Translations under genes and position numbers: made by a program | Part shown: positions 19,455 to 28,916 of the stretch, in pieces | Layout: each line of letters begins with the position of its first letter | Numbering within the stretch: the stretch's first letter is position 1 | The notes under the pieces: model-generated | Told to the model about the DNA's origin: nothing | The model's input: only the letters and a program-made list of their open reading frames with translations | Databases searched by the model: none | NCBI GenBank assembly: GCA_002796995.1 | Contig: PEKW01000002.1 | Span: forward strand, 225,404-289,403 | Source of the DNA: Rhizobium sp. | Lineage (GTDB): Bacteria; Pseudomonadota; Alphaproteobacteria; Rhizobiales; Rhizobiaceae | Length of the DNA stretch: 64,000 bases | Direction of reading: 5' to 3'

Positions 19455-20576
19455 ATGCAGTCCTATGACATCGCCATCCTCGGCGGCGGCATCGCCGGCC
19501 TCTCGCTCGCCTATTTCCTTGGCGCCAGCCGTTCGGTCGTGGTGCTCGAGCGCGAAGAGAACCTGAGCTATCACTCGACCGGCCGCTCGGCGGCGGAATT
19601 CGTGCTGCGCTACAACAGCCCGGAGGTTTGCGCGCTCGCTGCCATCAGCCGCGACTTCTTCGACCATCCGCCCGGAGGCTTCGCCGAGGTGCCGCTGCTC
19701 GTGCCGCGCGGCGGTGTGATGATCGCCAATGCGGAAAAGCTGGAACGGTTCGAGGCCCATTTCGCCGCCGAACGGACCAAGGCCGACAATCTCACCCGGC
19801 TATCGATCGACGAAGCCCTCGCCACGGTGCCAATCCTCGACCCCGCCTATGTCGCCGGCGCCTATCACGATCCGGAATTCTGGGACATCGAGGTCGAGAG
19901 CCTCCTGCAAGGCTATGTGAAGGGTGCCCGCCGCGCCGGCGTCGAAATCCGCCAGAAGGCGGGTGTCATCGCCGCTCGCGACGATGGCCGCAACTGGCTG
20001 ATCGACACCGAAGCCGGCACGGTCGCCGCCCGGACCGTGGTGAATGCCACCGGCGGCTGGGCCGATCCGACGGCGGCACTCTTCGGCGTCGCGCCGATCG
20101 GGATCGTGCCGCATCGCCGAACCGCGATCCTCGTCGACCTGCCGGACGGCGTCGATGCCCGCACCATGCCGGAAATCAACGAACTGGACGACGAGTTCTA
20201 CATCAAGCCCGATGCCGGCCGCCTGCTCGTCTCGCCCGCCGACGAAACTCCTTGTGAGCCGGGCGATGTGCAGCCGGAGGAGATCGATGTCGCCTGGGCG
20301 GCGCATCATCTGGAAACCGCGACGACCATGAATGTCACACGGATCGCCAAGAGTTGGGCCGGCATGCGGAGCTTCGCGCCAGACCGCCTGCCGGCGATCG
20401 GGCCGGACGTCGACAATCCGCGCTTCTTCTGGCTGGCCGGGCAGGGCGGCTACGGCATCCTCAGTTCACCGGCGCTTGGCGCGCTCGCCGCCAGCCTGTT
20501 GATCGGAAGCGCTTCTCCGGAGGGCTTCGCCCGCATAGGCCTCGCGCCGGCGGCCTTTTCGCCGCAACGTTTCTGA
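19455..20576 (+). CDS. FAD-dependent oxidoreductase, DAO family
   Basis: Flavoprotein of 373 aa resembling glycine/D-amino-acid oxidases and dehydrogenases. The N-terminal dinucleotide fold is IAILGGGIAGLSLAYFLG, followed by the DAO-type STGRSAAEF loop; a C-terminal FWLAGQGGYGILSSPALG segment closes the FAD site. Together with the adjacent binding protein and LysR gene it suggests catabolism of an imported amino acid, N-methylated amino acid or opine. Substrate cannot be named from sequence. Confidence 0.88.
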   Translation: MQSYDIAILGGGIAGLSLAYFLGASRSVVVLEREENLSYHSTGRSAAEFVLRYNSPEVCALAAISRDFFDHPPGGFAEVPLLVPRGGVMIANAEKLERFEAHFAAERTKADNLTRLSIDEALATVPILDPAYVAGAYHDPEFWDIEVESLLQGYVKGARRAGVEIRQKAGVIAARDDGRNWLIDTEAGTVAARTVVNATGGWADPTAALFGVAPIGIVPHRRTAILVDLPDGVDARTMPEINELDDEFYIKPDAGRLLVSPADETPCEPGDVQPEEIDVAWAAHHLETATTMNVTRIAKSWAGMRSFAPDRLPAIGPDVDNPRFFWLAGQGGYGILSSPALGALAASLLIGSASPEGFARIGLAPAAFSPQRF

Positions 20577-20624
20577 GCCTTCTGTCGCTTTCCTCGGCCC
20601 GGCGGCTTTTCCGTTCCGTCGCCG

Positions 20625-20639
20625 GGTGCTAACAGCACC
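20625..20639 (+). promoter_or_regulatory. Small hairpin immediately upstream of a DMT gene start
   Basis: GGTGCT-AAC-AGCACC ends two bases before the ATG at 20642 and occupies the place of a Shine-Dalgarno sequence; none is otherwise visible. It may affect initiation or may be incidental. Confidence 0.35.
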
Positions 20640-20641
20640 TG

Positions 20642-21556
20642 ATGCCCGCCTGGATTCTCATCACCTTCGCCAGCGCATTCCTGCAAAACCTGCGCTCTGT
20701 CCTGCAAAAGCACCTGAAAGGCCGAATGGGCACGACGGGCGCGACCTTCGTGCGTTTCGGCTACGGGGTGCCCTTTGCGCTGACCTATCTGGCCGTGCTG
20801 CACTATGGCCTTGGCCGGCCGCTGCCGGTGCCGGACGGCGCCTTCGCCTTCTGGGCGGTGATCGGCGCCTTTGCCCAGATCTCGGCGACCTTCCTGCTGG
20901 TCCATCTCTTCTCGTTCCGCAACTTCGCCGTCGGCACGGCCTATTCGCGCACCGAGCCGGCCCAGGCCGCCCTGATCGCGCTGGTGCTGTTCGGCGAGAC
21001 GATCACCGTCCCGACCCTGATGGCCATCCTCGTCTCGGTGCTCGGCGTCATGCTGATCTCGGTGGCGCGCACGACGCTGACCTTGCCGGCATTGTTTACC
21101 TCGGTCGTCAGCCGCACCGCGCTGATTGGCCTGTTGTCCGGTCTGTTCTTCGGCATTTCAGGCATTGCCTATCGCTCCGCGTCGCTCGCGTTGCAGCCGA
21201 GCCTGCCCGCACCCGACAGTGTCATGCAGGCAAGCTATACGCTGGTCGTCGTCATTCTCGTGCAGACCTTCGCCATGCTTTTCTGGATGCTGTGGCGCGA
21301 CCGAGCCGAGCTTCGCCGCGTCGGCACCGCCTGGAAGATCGGCATTCTTGTCGGCTTCGTCGGCGCGACCGCCTCATTCGGCTGGTTCACCGCGATGACC
21401 CTGCAGCAGGTGGCGGTGGTCAAGGCGCTGGCCCAGGTCGAGATGCTCTTCACCTTCGCCTCCTCGGTCTTCTTCTTCAAGGAGAAGATCAACCGTCTGG
21501 AGGTCGCTGGTTGCGTGCTGATCGTCGCCGGGGTGCTGCTGCTGCTGGTCGCCTGA
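20642..21556 (+). CDS. DMT superfamily (EamA-like) transporter
   Basis: Inner-membrane protein of 304 aa with about ten hydrophobic helices in two EamA-like halves, e.g. ALIALVLFGETITVPTLMAI in the first and FTFASSVFFFKEKINRLEVA in the second, each with the conserved acidic residue after the amphipathic stretch. Probably a metabolite or amino-acid exporter. It follows the FAD oxidase gene by 65 bp on the same strand. Confidence 0.85.
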   Translation: MPAWILITFASAFLQNLRSVLQKHLKGRMGTTGATFVRFGYGVPFALTYLAVLHYGLGRPLPVPDGAFAFWAVIGAFAQISATFLLVHLFSFRNFAVGTAYSRTEPAQAALIALVLFGETITVPTLMAILVSVLGVMLISVARTTLTLPALFTSVVSRTALIGLLSGLFFGISGIAYRSASLALQPSLPAPDSVMQASYTLVVVILVQTFAMLFWMLWRDRAELRRVGTAWKIGILVGFVGATASFGWFTAMTLQQVAVVKALAQVEMLFTFASSVFFFKEKINRLEVAGCVLIVAGVLLLLVA

Positions 21557-21649
21557 CGGTCCTGTCGCGTCCGGCCCACCCGCGCCGATTGCGGGCGCAG
21601 GAACGACTCACTATCATTCCGTTCTCGATAGGCGGGAGGCTTGAGCCAG

Positions 21650-22183
21650 GTGACGGAAGCGCTGTTTTGCGAGTGGTTCGATACGCCGGTCGGTGACCTC
21701 GTCGCCGTCGCCGACGACACGCATCTGCGGGTTCTGGGTTTCGAGGAGGACGGATCGCCGGCCGACAGGCTCGAGCGGCAGCGCCGCCGTCTCGGCCGCG
21801 ACGTCATCGCCGCGGGCAATGCGATCACCACGACCATGGGCAGGGAACTCAAGGCCTATTTCGCCGGCGAACTCTTCGACTTCACTCTGCCGCTCGCGCC
21901 AGCCGGCAGCGAATTCGAACAGAAGGTCTGGGCGGAGCTGTTGACGGTGCCGCTCGGCGAGACCTGTTCCTATGGCGATATCGCCACAAATGTCGGCGGC
22001 ATGGAAACCGTGCGCGCGGTCGGCAAGGCCAATGGCGCCAATCCGATCGCCATTGTCATCCCCTGCCACCGCTGCATCGGGTCCGACGGATCGCTCACCG
22101 GTTATGGCGGGGGGCTGTGGCGCAAGAAATTTCTCCTGCGCCACGAAGGCGAGATGCGGCCGGTGGGGCTGTTTGCCCTCTGA
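21650..22183 (+). CDS. ogt: Methylated-DNA--[protein]-cysteine S-methyltransferase
   Basis: Suicide enzyme (177 aa) that repairs O6-methylguanine and O4-methylthymine. The acceptor motif IPCHRCIGSDGSLTGYGGGL is intact with the reactive Cys, and the helix-turn-helix segment with GETCSYGDIA precedes it. GTG 21650 was chosen because GGGAGG lies 10 bp upstream; the in-frame TTG at 21641 is only one base from that ribosome-binding site. Ada-type regulatory domains are absent. Confidence 0.93.
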   Translation: MTEALFCEWFDTPVGDLVAVADDTHLRVLGFEEDGSPADRLERQRRRLGRDVIAAGNAITTTMGRELKAYFAGELFDFTLPLAPAGSEFEQKVWAELLTVPLGETCSYGDIATNVGGMETVRAVGKANGANPIAIVIPCHRCIGSDGSLTGYGGGLWRKKFLLRHEGEMRPVGLFAL

Positions 22184-22212
22184 CCGCTTGGGATCACCCG
22201 GCAAAGCCTCGA

Positions 22213-23100
22213 TCAGGGAACGATCAGCGTGCCGGCACCGTGCTCCGTGAAGATTTCCAGCAGCACCGAATGCGCCGTCTTGCCGTTGAGGATGACGACG
22301 CCCTGAACGCCGGCGCTGATCGCGTCGATGCAGGTCTCGACCTTGGGGATCATGCCGCCGGAGATCGTGCCGTCCTTGATCAGCGCGCGGGCCTCGGAAA
22401 CGGAGAGTTCCTTGATCAGTTCGCCGTTCTTGTTCAGCACGCCCGGCACGTCGGTGAGGAACAGCAGGCGGGTCGCCCGCAGCGCGCCGGCGATGGCGCC
22501 GGCAAAGGTGTCGGCGTTGATATTGTAGGTATGGCCGTCGCGGCCGGGCGCGACCGGCGCGATGACCGGGATCATCTCCGACTTGGCGAGCAGGTCGAGC
22601 AGCGTGCGGTCGACTTCCACCACTTCGCCGACGAAGCCGAGGTCGAGAACGCGCTCGATGTTGGAGTCAGGATCGATAATGGTCTTCTTGGCCTTTTCGG
22701 CGAAGACCATGTTGCCGTCCTTGCCGCAAAGGCCGATCGCCCATTCGCCCGTCTGGTTGATGAGGGCGACGATCTCCTTGTTGATCGAGCCGGCCAACAC
22801 CATTTCGACGATCTCGACCGTCTTCTGGTCGGTGACGCGCAGGCCGCCTTCGAACTTCGATTCGATGCCCATCCGCGTCAGCATCGCGCCGATCTGCGGG
22901 CCGCCGCCATGGACGACGATCGGGTTGACGCCCGACTGCTTCAGAAGCGCGATGTCGGCGGCAAAGGCCTTGCCGAGTTCGGCATTGCCCATGGCGTGGC
23001 CGCCATATTTCACCACGATCGTCTTGTTCTCGTAGCGCTGCATGAAGGGCAGGGCCTGAGCAAGGAGCCGCGCCTGGGTTTCGCTTTCGGATGCCGTCAT
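22213..23100 (-). CDS. argB: Acetylglutamate kinase
   Basis: Second step of arginine synthesis (295 aa), phosphorylating N-acetylglutamate. [24 protein letters not shown] and the C-terminal [12 protein letters not shown] carry the substrate and ATP-binding residues. The N-terminal helix before the kinase core ([21 protein letters not shown]) is of the kind found in arginine-sensitive hexameric enzymes. In related genomes engB directly precedes argB; here an ECF/fasciclin cassette lies between them. Confidence 0.97.
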   Translation of the reverse strand: MTASESETQARLLAQALPFMQRYENKTIVVKYGGHAMGNAELGKAFAADIALLKQSGVNPIVVHGGGPQIGAMLTRMGIESKFEGGLRVTDQKTVEIVEMVLAGSINKEIVALINQTGEWAIGLCGKDGNMVFAEKAKKTIIDPDSNIERVLDLGFVGEVVEVDRTLLDLLAKSEMIPVIAPVAPGRDGHTYNINADTFAGAIAGALRATRLLFLTDVPGVLNKNGELIKELSVSEARALIKDGTISGGMIPKVETCIDAISAGVQGVVILNGKTAHSVLLEIFTEHGAGTLIVP

Positions 23101-23176
23101 CGGATGCCCTCGTGATTGGTTCGCGGCCTTTTAACGCAAGATCGTCCGCGATGGAATAATCCGGGGAAAGATATGC

Positions 23177-23207
23177 GTTCCCGATGATCCGGTGATGAAC
23201 GGATGGC
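23177..23207 (+). promoter_or_regulatory. Sequence block shared with the fasciclin promoter (upstream of ECF sigma gene)
   Basis: GTTCCCGA-N2-ATC starting at 23177, followed 20 bp from its first base by GAAC and then CGGATGGC, recurs upstream of the fasciclin gene at 24659-24697 with small spacing differences. A repeated block ahead of the sigma gene and its probable target suggests a sigma-specific autoregulated promoter. The precise -35 and -10 cannot be assigned by eye. Confidence 0.4.
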
Positions 23208-23279
23208 GTAGACGCCTGTAGGACACGACGAAATTGCGCCCGGGGGGAGGGCTGTCTGGAGGAGAGGGCCCGAAAGCCG

Positions 23280-23840
23280 ATGCCTAGCGACGAAATCGCC
23301 GTACTGCTGAGCCGAGTGGCCCTCAAGGACCGCTCAGCATTTTCTGTGCTCTATAATCGATCCTCGCCGAGACTTTTTGCCATCTGCCTTCGTATATTGC
23401 GAGACAGGGCCGATGCCGAGGAGGCGTTGCAGGATGTCTTCGTCAAGATCTGGCAGCGGTCCGAAAGCTTCGCCTCGTCGGGAAATGGTGCCATGGGATG
23501 GCTCGCGGCGATCACCCGCTATCATTGCATCGACCGCCTCAGGGTCCGACGCCCGCCGGCGGAAGAACTGGAGACGGTCATCGACCTCGCCGACAGCGCG
23601 GCCGATCCGGAACAGAGCGCGGTGCTGCGCTCGGAAGGAAAGCGGATTGACACCTGTCTGCAAGCATTGGATCCTGACCGCGCGCGAGCCGTGAGGCATG
23701 CCTATGTGGAGGGATTGTCCTATCAGGAACTGGCCGATCGGTTCGCGGTGCCGCTGAACACGATGCGCACATGGCTGCGTCGCAGCCTGTTGAAATTGAG
23801 AGAGTGCATGGATGACGACGCCAGACCAGAGCAAGGGTGA
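23280..23840 (+). CDS. ECF-type RNA polymerase sigma factor
   Basis: Sigma-70 family ECF protein of 186 aa with only regions 2 and 4. Region 2 is visible in FSVLYNRSSPRLFAICLRIL and AEEALQDVFVKIW; region 4 in GLSYQELADRFAVPLNTMRT, the -35-binding HTH. It overlaps the anti-sigma gene by 29 bp, and a secreted fasciclin gene follows. The arrangement parallels SigK-RskA with MPB70/MPB83 in mycobacteria, so it probably controls the fasciclin gene and itself. Confidence 0.93.
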   Translation: MPSDEIAVLLSRVALKDRSAFSVLYNRSSPRLFAICLRILRDRADAEEALQDVFVKIWQRSESFASSGNGAMGWLAAITRYHCIDRLRVRRPPAEELETVIDLADSAADPEQSAVLRSEGKRIDTCLQALDPDRARAVRHAYVEGLSYQELADRFAVPLNTMRTWLRRSLLKLRECMDDDARPEQG

Positions 23841-24534
23841 CCGCTCGCGTGACGAAGTGCTCGCCGGCGAATATGTGCTCGGCGTGCTGGGCGTCGAGGA
23901 TCGCCTGCAGGTCGAGGAAAGGCTGCGCCATGACCGCAGCTTTGCCGTGATCGTTCGGCGCTGGGAGGACAATCTCTCGCAGTTCAATGAGGACTACGGC
24001 GTCGAACTGCCGCCCGAGGCGCTCTTCGCGAAGATCGAGGGCAAGATCTACGGCCAGCCTGAGCGTGCTCCATGGTCGTCGGCATTTGGCGGTCTGTGGA
24101 ACTCGCTTGCCCTGTGGCGCGGCTTGGCCTTTGCCGGAGTGGCGGCTGCCGCGGTCGTGGCCGGAACCGAGGCGGGACTTTGGGACCCGTCGCGGGGCGG
24201 CGAGCCTCTGGTGGCGGAACTTGCCGGCAAGGACAGCGTCATCAGCCTCGTGGCGCGTTACGACAGCGGTTCCGGCAAGCTGCAGGTGACGCCCGTCGCG
24301 ACCGGTGCGCAGCAGCAGAAATCGCTGGAGCTCTGGCTGATCGAAGGCGAGGCGGCGCCGCGTTCGCTGGGCGTGCTGCCGCAGACCGGTGAAGGCGAGA
24401 TCATCGTGCCCGACACGCTGCGCAACCGTTTTGCCGAAGGCGTCATCCTCGCCGTCAGCCTCGAGCCCTTCGGCGGCTCCCCGACCGGCCAGGCCACCGG
24501 TCCGGTCATCGCGCTCGGCCCGGCCCATCTGTGA
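23812..24534 (+). CDS. Anti-sigma factor, RskA-like
   Basis: Membrane anti-sigma factor (240 aa) paired with the preceding ECF sigma. The cytoplasmic N-terminal domain begins with the LAGEYVLGVLGVEDRLQVEE sigma-binding pattern; one transmembrane helix lies at about residues 97-116 (LAFAGVAAAAVVAG), and the C-terminal part with LELWLIEGEAAPRSLGVL matches the periplasmic RskA domain. The gene starts inside the sigma gene (29-bp overlap), implying coupled translation and fixed stoichiometry. Confidence 0.9.
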   Translation: MTTPDQSKGDRSRDEVLAGEYVLGVLGVEDRLQVEERLRHDRSFAVIVRRWEDNLSQFNEDYGVELPPEALFAKIEGKIYGQPERAPWSSAFGGLWNSLALWRGLAFAGVAAAAVVAGTEAGLWDPSRGGEPLVAELAGKDSVISLVARYDSGSGKLQVTPVATGAQQQKSLELWLIEGEAAPRSLGVLPQTGEGEIIVPDTLRNRFAEGVILAVSLEPFGGSPTGQATGPVIALGPAHL

Positions 24535-24658
24535 CGGGCGCGCCGTCCCGGCGCGTCGCCCTTAATAAAAACATAGAAATTTCAAAAGCATAGAGAATAG
24601 TTTCGGATTTGTGCCGGGCGCCTGAAACTTCCTCGTCTGAGCCCTCGTCCTCTGTAGT

Positions 24659-24697
24659 GTTCCCGACAATCGGGATCGAAACAACCGCCCGGATGGC
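24659..24697 (+). promoter_or_regulatory. Candidate ECF-dependent promoter block of the fasciclin gene
   Basis: Contains GTTCCCGA-N2-ATC (24659-24671), GAAAC at 24678-24682 and CGGATGGC at 24690-24697, matching the block ahead of the ECF sigma gene. It lies 51-89 bp before the fasciclin ATG. CCCGA-CAA-TCGGG within it is also a small dyad. Confidence 0.4.
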
Positions 24698-24747
24698 AAT
24701 TCTGCCGCCGAGGACGGATCGAGAACACCAGGACAGAGGAAACCGAA

Positions 24748-25305
24748 ATGTTCAAGACCACGCTTCGCCCGCTCACCCTTGCCGTCGCACTCGCGGCCGG
24801 TACCGTTGCCGCCCATGCCGAAAACCCGATGGTCGGTGGTGCCGCCATGTACGAAGACAAGAACATCGTCGAAAACGCCATGAACTCGAAGGACCACACG
24901 ACGCTGGTGGCCGCCGTCAAGGCCGCCGGCCTGGTCGAGACCCTGTCGGGCAAGGGCCCGTTCACGGTCTTCGCGCCCGTCAATGCCGCATTCGAAGCGC
25001 TGCCGGCCGGCACGGTGGACACCCTGCTGAAGCCCGAGAACAAGGATCAGCTGACCAAGGTTCTGACCTGCCACGTCGTGGCCGCTGACGCCATGTCGTC
25101 TGCCATCGGCAAGATGATCGCCGACGACGGCGGCACCCATCCGGTCAAGACGGTCGGCGGCTGTATGCTGCAGGCCAAGATGGATGGCGACAAGATCACG
25201 CTCACCGACGAGAACGGCGGCGTGGCCACCGTGACCATCGCCGACGTCAAGCAGTCGAATGGCGTGATCCACGTGATCGACAAGGTTCTGCTGCCGAAGG
25301 CCTGA
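24748..25305 (+). CDS. Secreted fasciclin (FAS1) domain protein
   Basis: Protein of 185 aa with a signal peptide (cleavage after about AAHA, residue 25) and one FAS1 domain. The conserved blocks are GPFTVFAPVNAAFEALPAGT (H1 region) and NGVIHVIDKVLLPK (H2 region). FAS1 proteins act in adhesion or cell-surface interactions; rhizobial relatives such as Nex18 are known. It follows the ECF sigma/anti-sigma pair by 213 bp and is its likely main target. Confidence 0.93.
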   Translation: MFKTTLRPLTLAVALAAGTVAAHAENPMVGGAAMYEDKNIVENAMNSKDHTTLVAAVKAAGLVETLSGKGPFTVFAPVNAAFEALPAGTVDTLLKPENKDQLTKVLTCHVVAADAMSSAIGKMIADDGGTHPVKTVGGCMLQAKMDGDKITLTDENGGVATVTIADVKQSNGVIHVIDKVLLPKA

Positions 25306-25315
25306 GCCGAACGTC

Positions 25316-25336
25316 TGCCCCGCCTTCGGCGGGGCA
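25316..25336 (+). terminator. Hairpin terminator after fasciclin gene
   Basis: TGCCCCGCC (25316-25324) pairs with GGCGGGGCA (25328-25336) across a TTC/TTCG loop. The following T run is weak, but position and stability suit a terminator; it may also serve the converging engB transcript. Confidence 0.6.
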
Positions 25337-25359
25337 CTGTCTAGGCCGGGCGTACTGCG

Positions 25360-26019
25360 TCAGGTTGCCTGGCCGATGGCCTCGAGGATTGCCCCGCGCA
25401 AATCGTCGAGGCCATTTCCTTTTTCCGAGGAGGTGGCGACGATGAAGGGATAGGCGGCCGGGCGCTTCCTGATCCTTTCCAGGGTTTCCGCGATCAGGCG
25501 CGGAACGCCGGCTTCCTTGATCTTGTCGGTCTTGGTCAGCACGATCTGGTAGGACACCGCCGCCTTGTCGAGCAGGTCGAGCACCTCGTCGTCGTTCTTC
25601 TTGATGCCGTGGCGGCTGTCGATCAGCACGTAGACACGCTTCAGCGTGGCGCGGCCGCGCAGGTAGTCGAAGACCAGCTTGGTCCAGGCATCGACATGTT
25701 CCTTCGGCGCCTGGGCATAGCCGTAGCCGGGCATGTCGACCAGCGCCATCGGCGGCAGATCGCCCGCCTCGCCCGAATAGCCTTCCGGAACGAAATAGTT
25801 GAGTTCCTGGGTCCGGCCCGGCGTGTTCGACGTACGGGCGAGGGCCTTCTGGCCGACCAGCGCATTGATCAGCGACGACTTGCCGACGTTCGAGCGACCG
25901 GCAAAGGCCACTTCGAGGGGACCTTCGGGGGGAAGGAACTGCATTGACGGCACGCCGCGGATGAAGATCCACGGGCGGCCGAACAGAGGCTGATCTGTCT
26001 TCTGGTTGTTGTCTGTCAT
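25360..26019 (-). CDS. engB: Ribosome biogenesis GTPase EngB/YsxC/YihA
   Basis: GTPase of 219 aa needed for large-subunit assembly. G1 is [11 protein letters not shown]3 is DMPGYGYA, G4 is TKTDK and the G5-like TSSEKGNG follows. The start MTDNNQ at 26019 was preferred over a frame opening 41 codons upstream, whose extra residues are not conserved. It belongs to the rpmH-rnpA-yidC-engB-argB core order, now broken by a DMT gene on one side and the ECF cassette on the other. Confidence 0.96.
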   Translation of the reverse strand: MTDNNQKTDQPLFGRPWIFIRGVPSMQFLPPEGPLEVAFAGRSNVGKSSLINALVGQKALARTSNTPGRTQELNYFVPEGYSGEAGDLPPMALVDMPGYGYAQAPKEHVDAWTKLVFDYLRGRATLKRVYVLIDSRHGIKKNDDEVLDLLDKAAVSYQIVLTKTDKIKEAGVPRLIAETLERIRKRPAAYPFIVATSSEKGNGLDDLRGAILEAIGQAT

Positions 26020-26068
26020 GGGATCGCCTTTCGCATGTCCTGTGAAATCCGGGTTTTGACCGGCAAAG

Positions 26069-26986
26069 TCAAGACGCGGTGGGCACGCGCGGCCCCAGTT
26101 CGCGGCGCATATGGCCGATAAGATAGGTGAACAGCGCGACAAGCACGATGCCGCCGCCGATCATCGTGCGGGCAGAAGGCACCTCGTCGTGGAACAAAAC
26201 CATCCAGACCGGAGCCAGGATCATCTCGGCGGTTCCAAGCAGGGCGGCAAGCGCCGACGGGATCATGCGGGCGCCCGTCACATACATTGCCATGCCAAGG
26301 CCGAGGTTCAGCGCGCCGAAGGCAAACAGCCGCGCAAGATCGGGCAGGCCGACGGCGAAGCTCGCGGTCTGGGTGGCGGCGATCACCGAAGCGATGAAGC
26401 AGCCCATGCTGGCCGCGGGTGTCATGCGGATCTCCGGATGCCTCCGCGTCAGCACTGTCATGCAGGCGAAGATTACCGGGATCGAGGCGGCCAAGGCAAG
26501 GCCGACCATCGATCCGCCTTCGCCGATCGACGCCGACACCATGATCGCCACGCCGACGATCACGGTGGCGATCGCCCCCCAGGTCACCGCGGTGATCGGT
26601 TCGCCGAGCAGCACCCGGGCGAGCAGCGCGGCAAACAGCGGGATGGCCGCCATGAACAGCACGACATTGGCGACCGGCGTCATGCTGACGGCCAGGACGA
26701 AGCAGGTCGAGACGGCGGCAAAGCCGATGGCGATCATCAGCCCGGGCCATCCCATCGCGCCAAACAGCCGGATCGTCCCGGCCAGCCTGTCGCGGATCAG
26801 CATGAAGCTCAGGAGGAACAGGCCGCCGAACAGGCAGCGCCAGAAGACGATCGCCCAGCCGTCGTGCAATTCGATATATCGCTGGATCGCGCCGCCATAG
26901 CTCCAGGCGGTGGCGGAGCCGAGCACCAGGGCAATGCCGAGCCAGGGGCGGGCGGCGGGGACGGGCGAAGAGCTTGGGGCGGTCAT
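26069..26986 (-). CDS. DMT superfamily (EamA-like) transporter
   Basis: Membrane protein of 305 aa with about ten helices in two EamA halves; [20 protein letters not shown] and [20 protein letters not shown] are the equivalent ends of the two repeats. Probably a metabolite exporter of unknown substrate. It is not closely similar by eye to the DMT protein at 20642. It is inserted between yidC and engB, beyond the yidC terminator, so it should have its own promoter in a gap of only 61 bp. Confidence 0.86.
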   Translation of the reverse strand: MTAPSSSPVPAARPWLGIALVLGSATAWSYGGAIQRYIELHDGWAIVFWRCLFGGLFLLSFMLIRDRLAGTIRLFGAMGWPGLMIAIGFAAVSTCFVLAVSMTPVANVVLFMAAIPLFAALLARVLLGEPITAVTWGAIATVIVGVAIMVSASIGEGGSMVGLALAASIPVIFACMTVLTRRHPEIRMTPAASMGCFIASVIAATQTASFAVGLPDLARLFAFGALNLGLGMAMYVTGARMIPSALAALLGTAEMILAPVWMVLFHDEVPSARTMIGGGIVLVALFTYLIGHMRRELGPRVPTAS

Positions 26987-27011
26987 CGGAGCTCGTGCGT
27001 GTGGCGGTCAT

Positions 27012-27041
27012 AAAAGAAAGCCCCGGACTGGCCGGGGCTTT
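27012..27041 (-). terminator. Terminator of the rpmH-rnpA-yidC operon
   Basis: AAAGCCCCGG (27017-27026) pairs with CCGGGGCTTT (27032-27041), loop ACTGG; on the minus strand it is followed by CTTTTA. It lies 6 bp past the yidC stop. Confidence 0.85.
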
Positions 27042-27047
27042 CGGGGA

Positions 27048-28916
27048 CTACTTGGTCTTGGCGGGTTTTCGCCGGAACATGCCCTTGAGATTGTCGAACA
27101 GCTCGATCTTGGCGCCGTGGCGCTTCATGATGATCGACTGCTGGGCGATCGAGAGCGTGTTGTTCCAGGCCCAGTAGATGACCAGACCGGCCGGGAAGCT
27201 GCCGAGCATGAAGGTGAAGATCAGCGGCATCCAGTTGAACAGCATCGCCTGGGTCGGGTCCGGCGGGGTCGGGTTCATCCGCATCTGCAGCCACATGGTG
27301 ACGCCCATGATGATCGGCCAGACGCCGAGATGCAGGAAGGTCGGACCCTCGAACGGCAGCAGGCCGAACAGGTTGATGAACGTGGTCGGATCAGGGGCCG
27401 ACAGGTCCTGGATCCAGCCGAAGAACGGCGCGTGGCGCATTTCGATGGTGACGTAGATCACCTTGTAGAGCGAGAAGAACACGGGGATCTGCAGGAGCAC
27501 CGGCCAGCAGCCGGCGATCGGGTTGATCTTCTCGTCCTTGTAGAGCTGCATCATCGCCTGCTGCAGCGCCATCTTGTCGTCGCCGTGCTTGGCTTTCAGC
27601 TCTTCCATCTTCGGCTGCATGCGCTTCATGTTGGCCATGGAGGCATACTGCTTGCTGGCGAGCGGGAAGAAGAGCGCCTTGACGACGATGGTGGTCAGCA
27701 GGATCGCGATGCCGAAATTGCCCACCTGACGGTAGAAGAAGTCCATCAGCTTGAACATCGGCTTGGTGAAGAAGTAGAACCAGCCCCAGTCGATCAGGAG
27801 GTCGAAGCGCGGGACTTCATAGCTCTGAACGGCAGCGGGCTCGCTGGAGCGCAGGCTCGAAAACAGCTTGCCGAACCAGGACTTGTCGAGCGCGTAGCCG
27901 TCGACCACCGGCACTTCCTTGGCGCCGGCGAAGACCAGCTGCTTGATCGTCGTGCTCTGGCCTGCGGCTACCGTGGCCGGATCGCTCTTGTAGTCGGCCT
28001 GGAAGCGCGGCTGGCCGTCGGTGAAGTGCGAGAAGCGGCTCTCATAGGCAAGGGTCTGCTGCGGGATGAGAGCCGAGGCCCAATACTTGTCGGTGATGCC
28101 GAACCAGCCGCCCGTCGCCTTCTCGTTGGCAACGGCTTCTTCTTCGATATTGCTGTACTTTTCCTCGATCAGGCCGCTCTGCGAACCGATGACGCCGAGG
28201 AAGCCCTCGTGCAGGACGTAGACGGAGGCGGTCGTCGGCTTGTTGTAGCGGGTGATGCGGCCGTAAGGCGCGACGGTGGCGTTCGCCGAGCCGGCGTTCT
28301 GGATCGTGTCCTCGACGGTGAACATATAGTGCTCGTCGACGGAGATCTTGCGCAGGAAGGTGAGGCCCGCCTCGTTGGTGAAGGACAGCGTGACCGGCGT
28401 TGTCGCCGTCAGCTTGTCACCTTCGGCCAGCGTCCAGACGGTCGTCGGGCCCGGTACCGCGCCGGCGTTCTCGCCGGCGATATAGCCGAGTTCGGTGAAG
28501 TAGCCGTCCTTGGTGTCGGCCGGATTGAACAGCGTGATGATCGGGCTCGTCCGGTCGACGGTCTCGCGATATTCCTTGAGCTTCAGGTCGTCGAAGCGTG
28601 CGCCGGTCAGATTGATCGAGCCGGCAAGCGCGGGCGTGTCGATGGCGACGCGCGGGGACTTGGCGATCGCCTCCTCGCGGTTGGTCTCGGCGGCCGCCTG
28701 GGCGCTGCTGCCCGGCAGGTTGCCGGCAACCGTGCCGGCCGCGGGAGCAGCGGCATTCGGCTGCACCTGGGTCGTCTGCGCTTCCTGGGCAAGGCGCGCC
28801 TCTTCGGCGATGCGCTGTGCCTCGATCCTCGGACTCATGATGAAATACTGCCAGCCGAGAACGATCAGCACAGACAGGGCAATCGCGATGAAGTAATTGC
28901 GGTTGTTTTGCATCAT
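27048..28916 (-). CDS. yidC: Membrane protein insertase YidC
   Basis: Sec-associated and independent insertase of the inner membrane (622 aa). An N-terminal signal-anchor ([15 protein letters not shown]) precedes a large periplasmic domain of about 300 residues as in Gram-negative YidC, then the conserved C-terminal five-helix core with [24 protein letters not shown] sequence and [20 protein letters not shown]. The start overlaps the rnpA stop by 4 bp. It is the last gene of the rpmH-rnpA-yidC transcript. Confidence 0.97.
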   Translation of the reverse strand: MMQNNRNYFIAIALSVLIVLGWQYFIMSPRIEAQRIAEEARLAQEAQTTQVQPNAAAPAAGTVAGNLPGSSAQAAAETNREEAIAKSPRVAIDTPALAGSINLTGARFDDLKLKEYRETVDRTSPIITLFNPADTKDGYFTELGYIAGENAGAVPGPTTVWTLAEGDKLTATTPVTLSFTNEAGLTFLRKISVDEHYMFTVEDTIQNAGSANATVAPYGRITRYNKPTTASVYVLHEGFLGVIGSQSGLIEEKYSNIEEEAVANEKATGGWFGITDKYWASALIPQQTLAYESRFSHFTDGQPRFQADYKSDPATVAAGQSTTIKQLVFAGAKEVPVVDGYALDKSWFGKLFSSLRSSEPAAVQSYEVPRFDLLIDWGWFYFFTKPMFKLMDFFYRQVGNFGIAILLTTIVVKALFFPLASKQYASMANMKRMQPKMEELKAKHGDDKMALQQAMMQLYKDEKINPIAGCWPVLLQIPVFFSLYKVIYVTIEMRHAPFFGWIQDLSAPDPTTFINLFGLLPFEGPTFLHLGVWPIIMGVTMWLQMRMNPTPPDPTQAMLFNWMPLIFTFMLGSFPAGLVIYWAWNNTLSIAQQSIIMKRHGAKIELFDNLKGMFRRKPAKTK

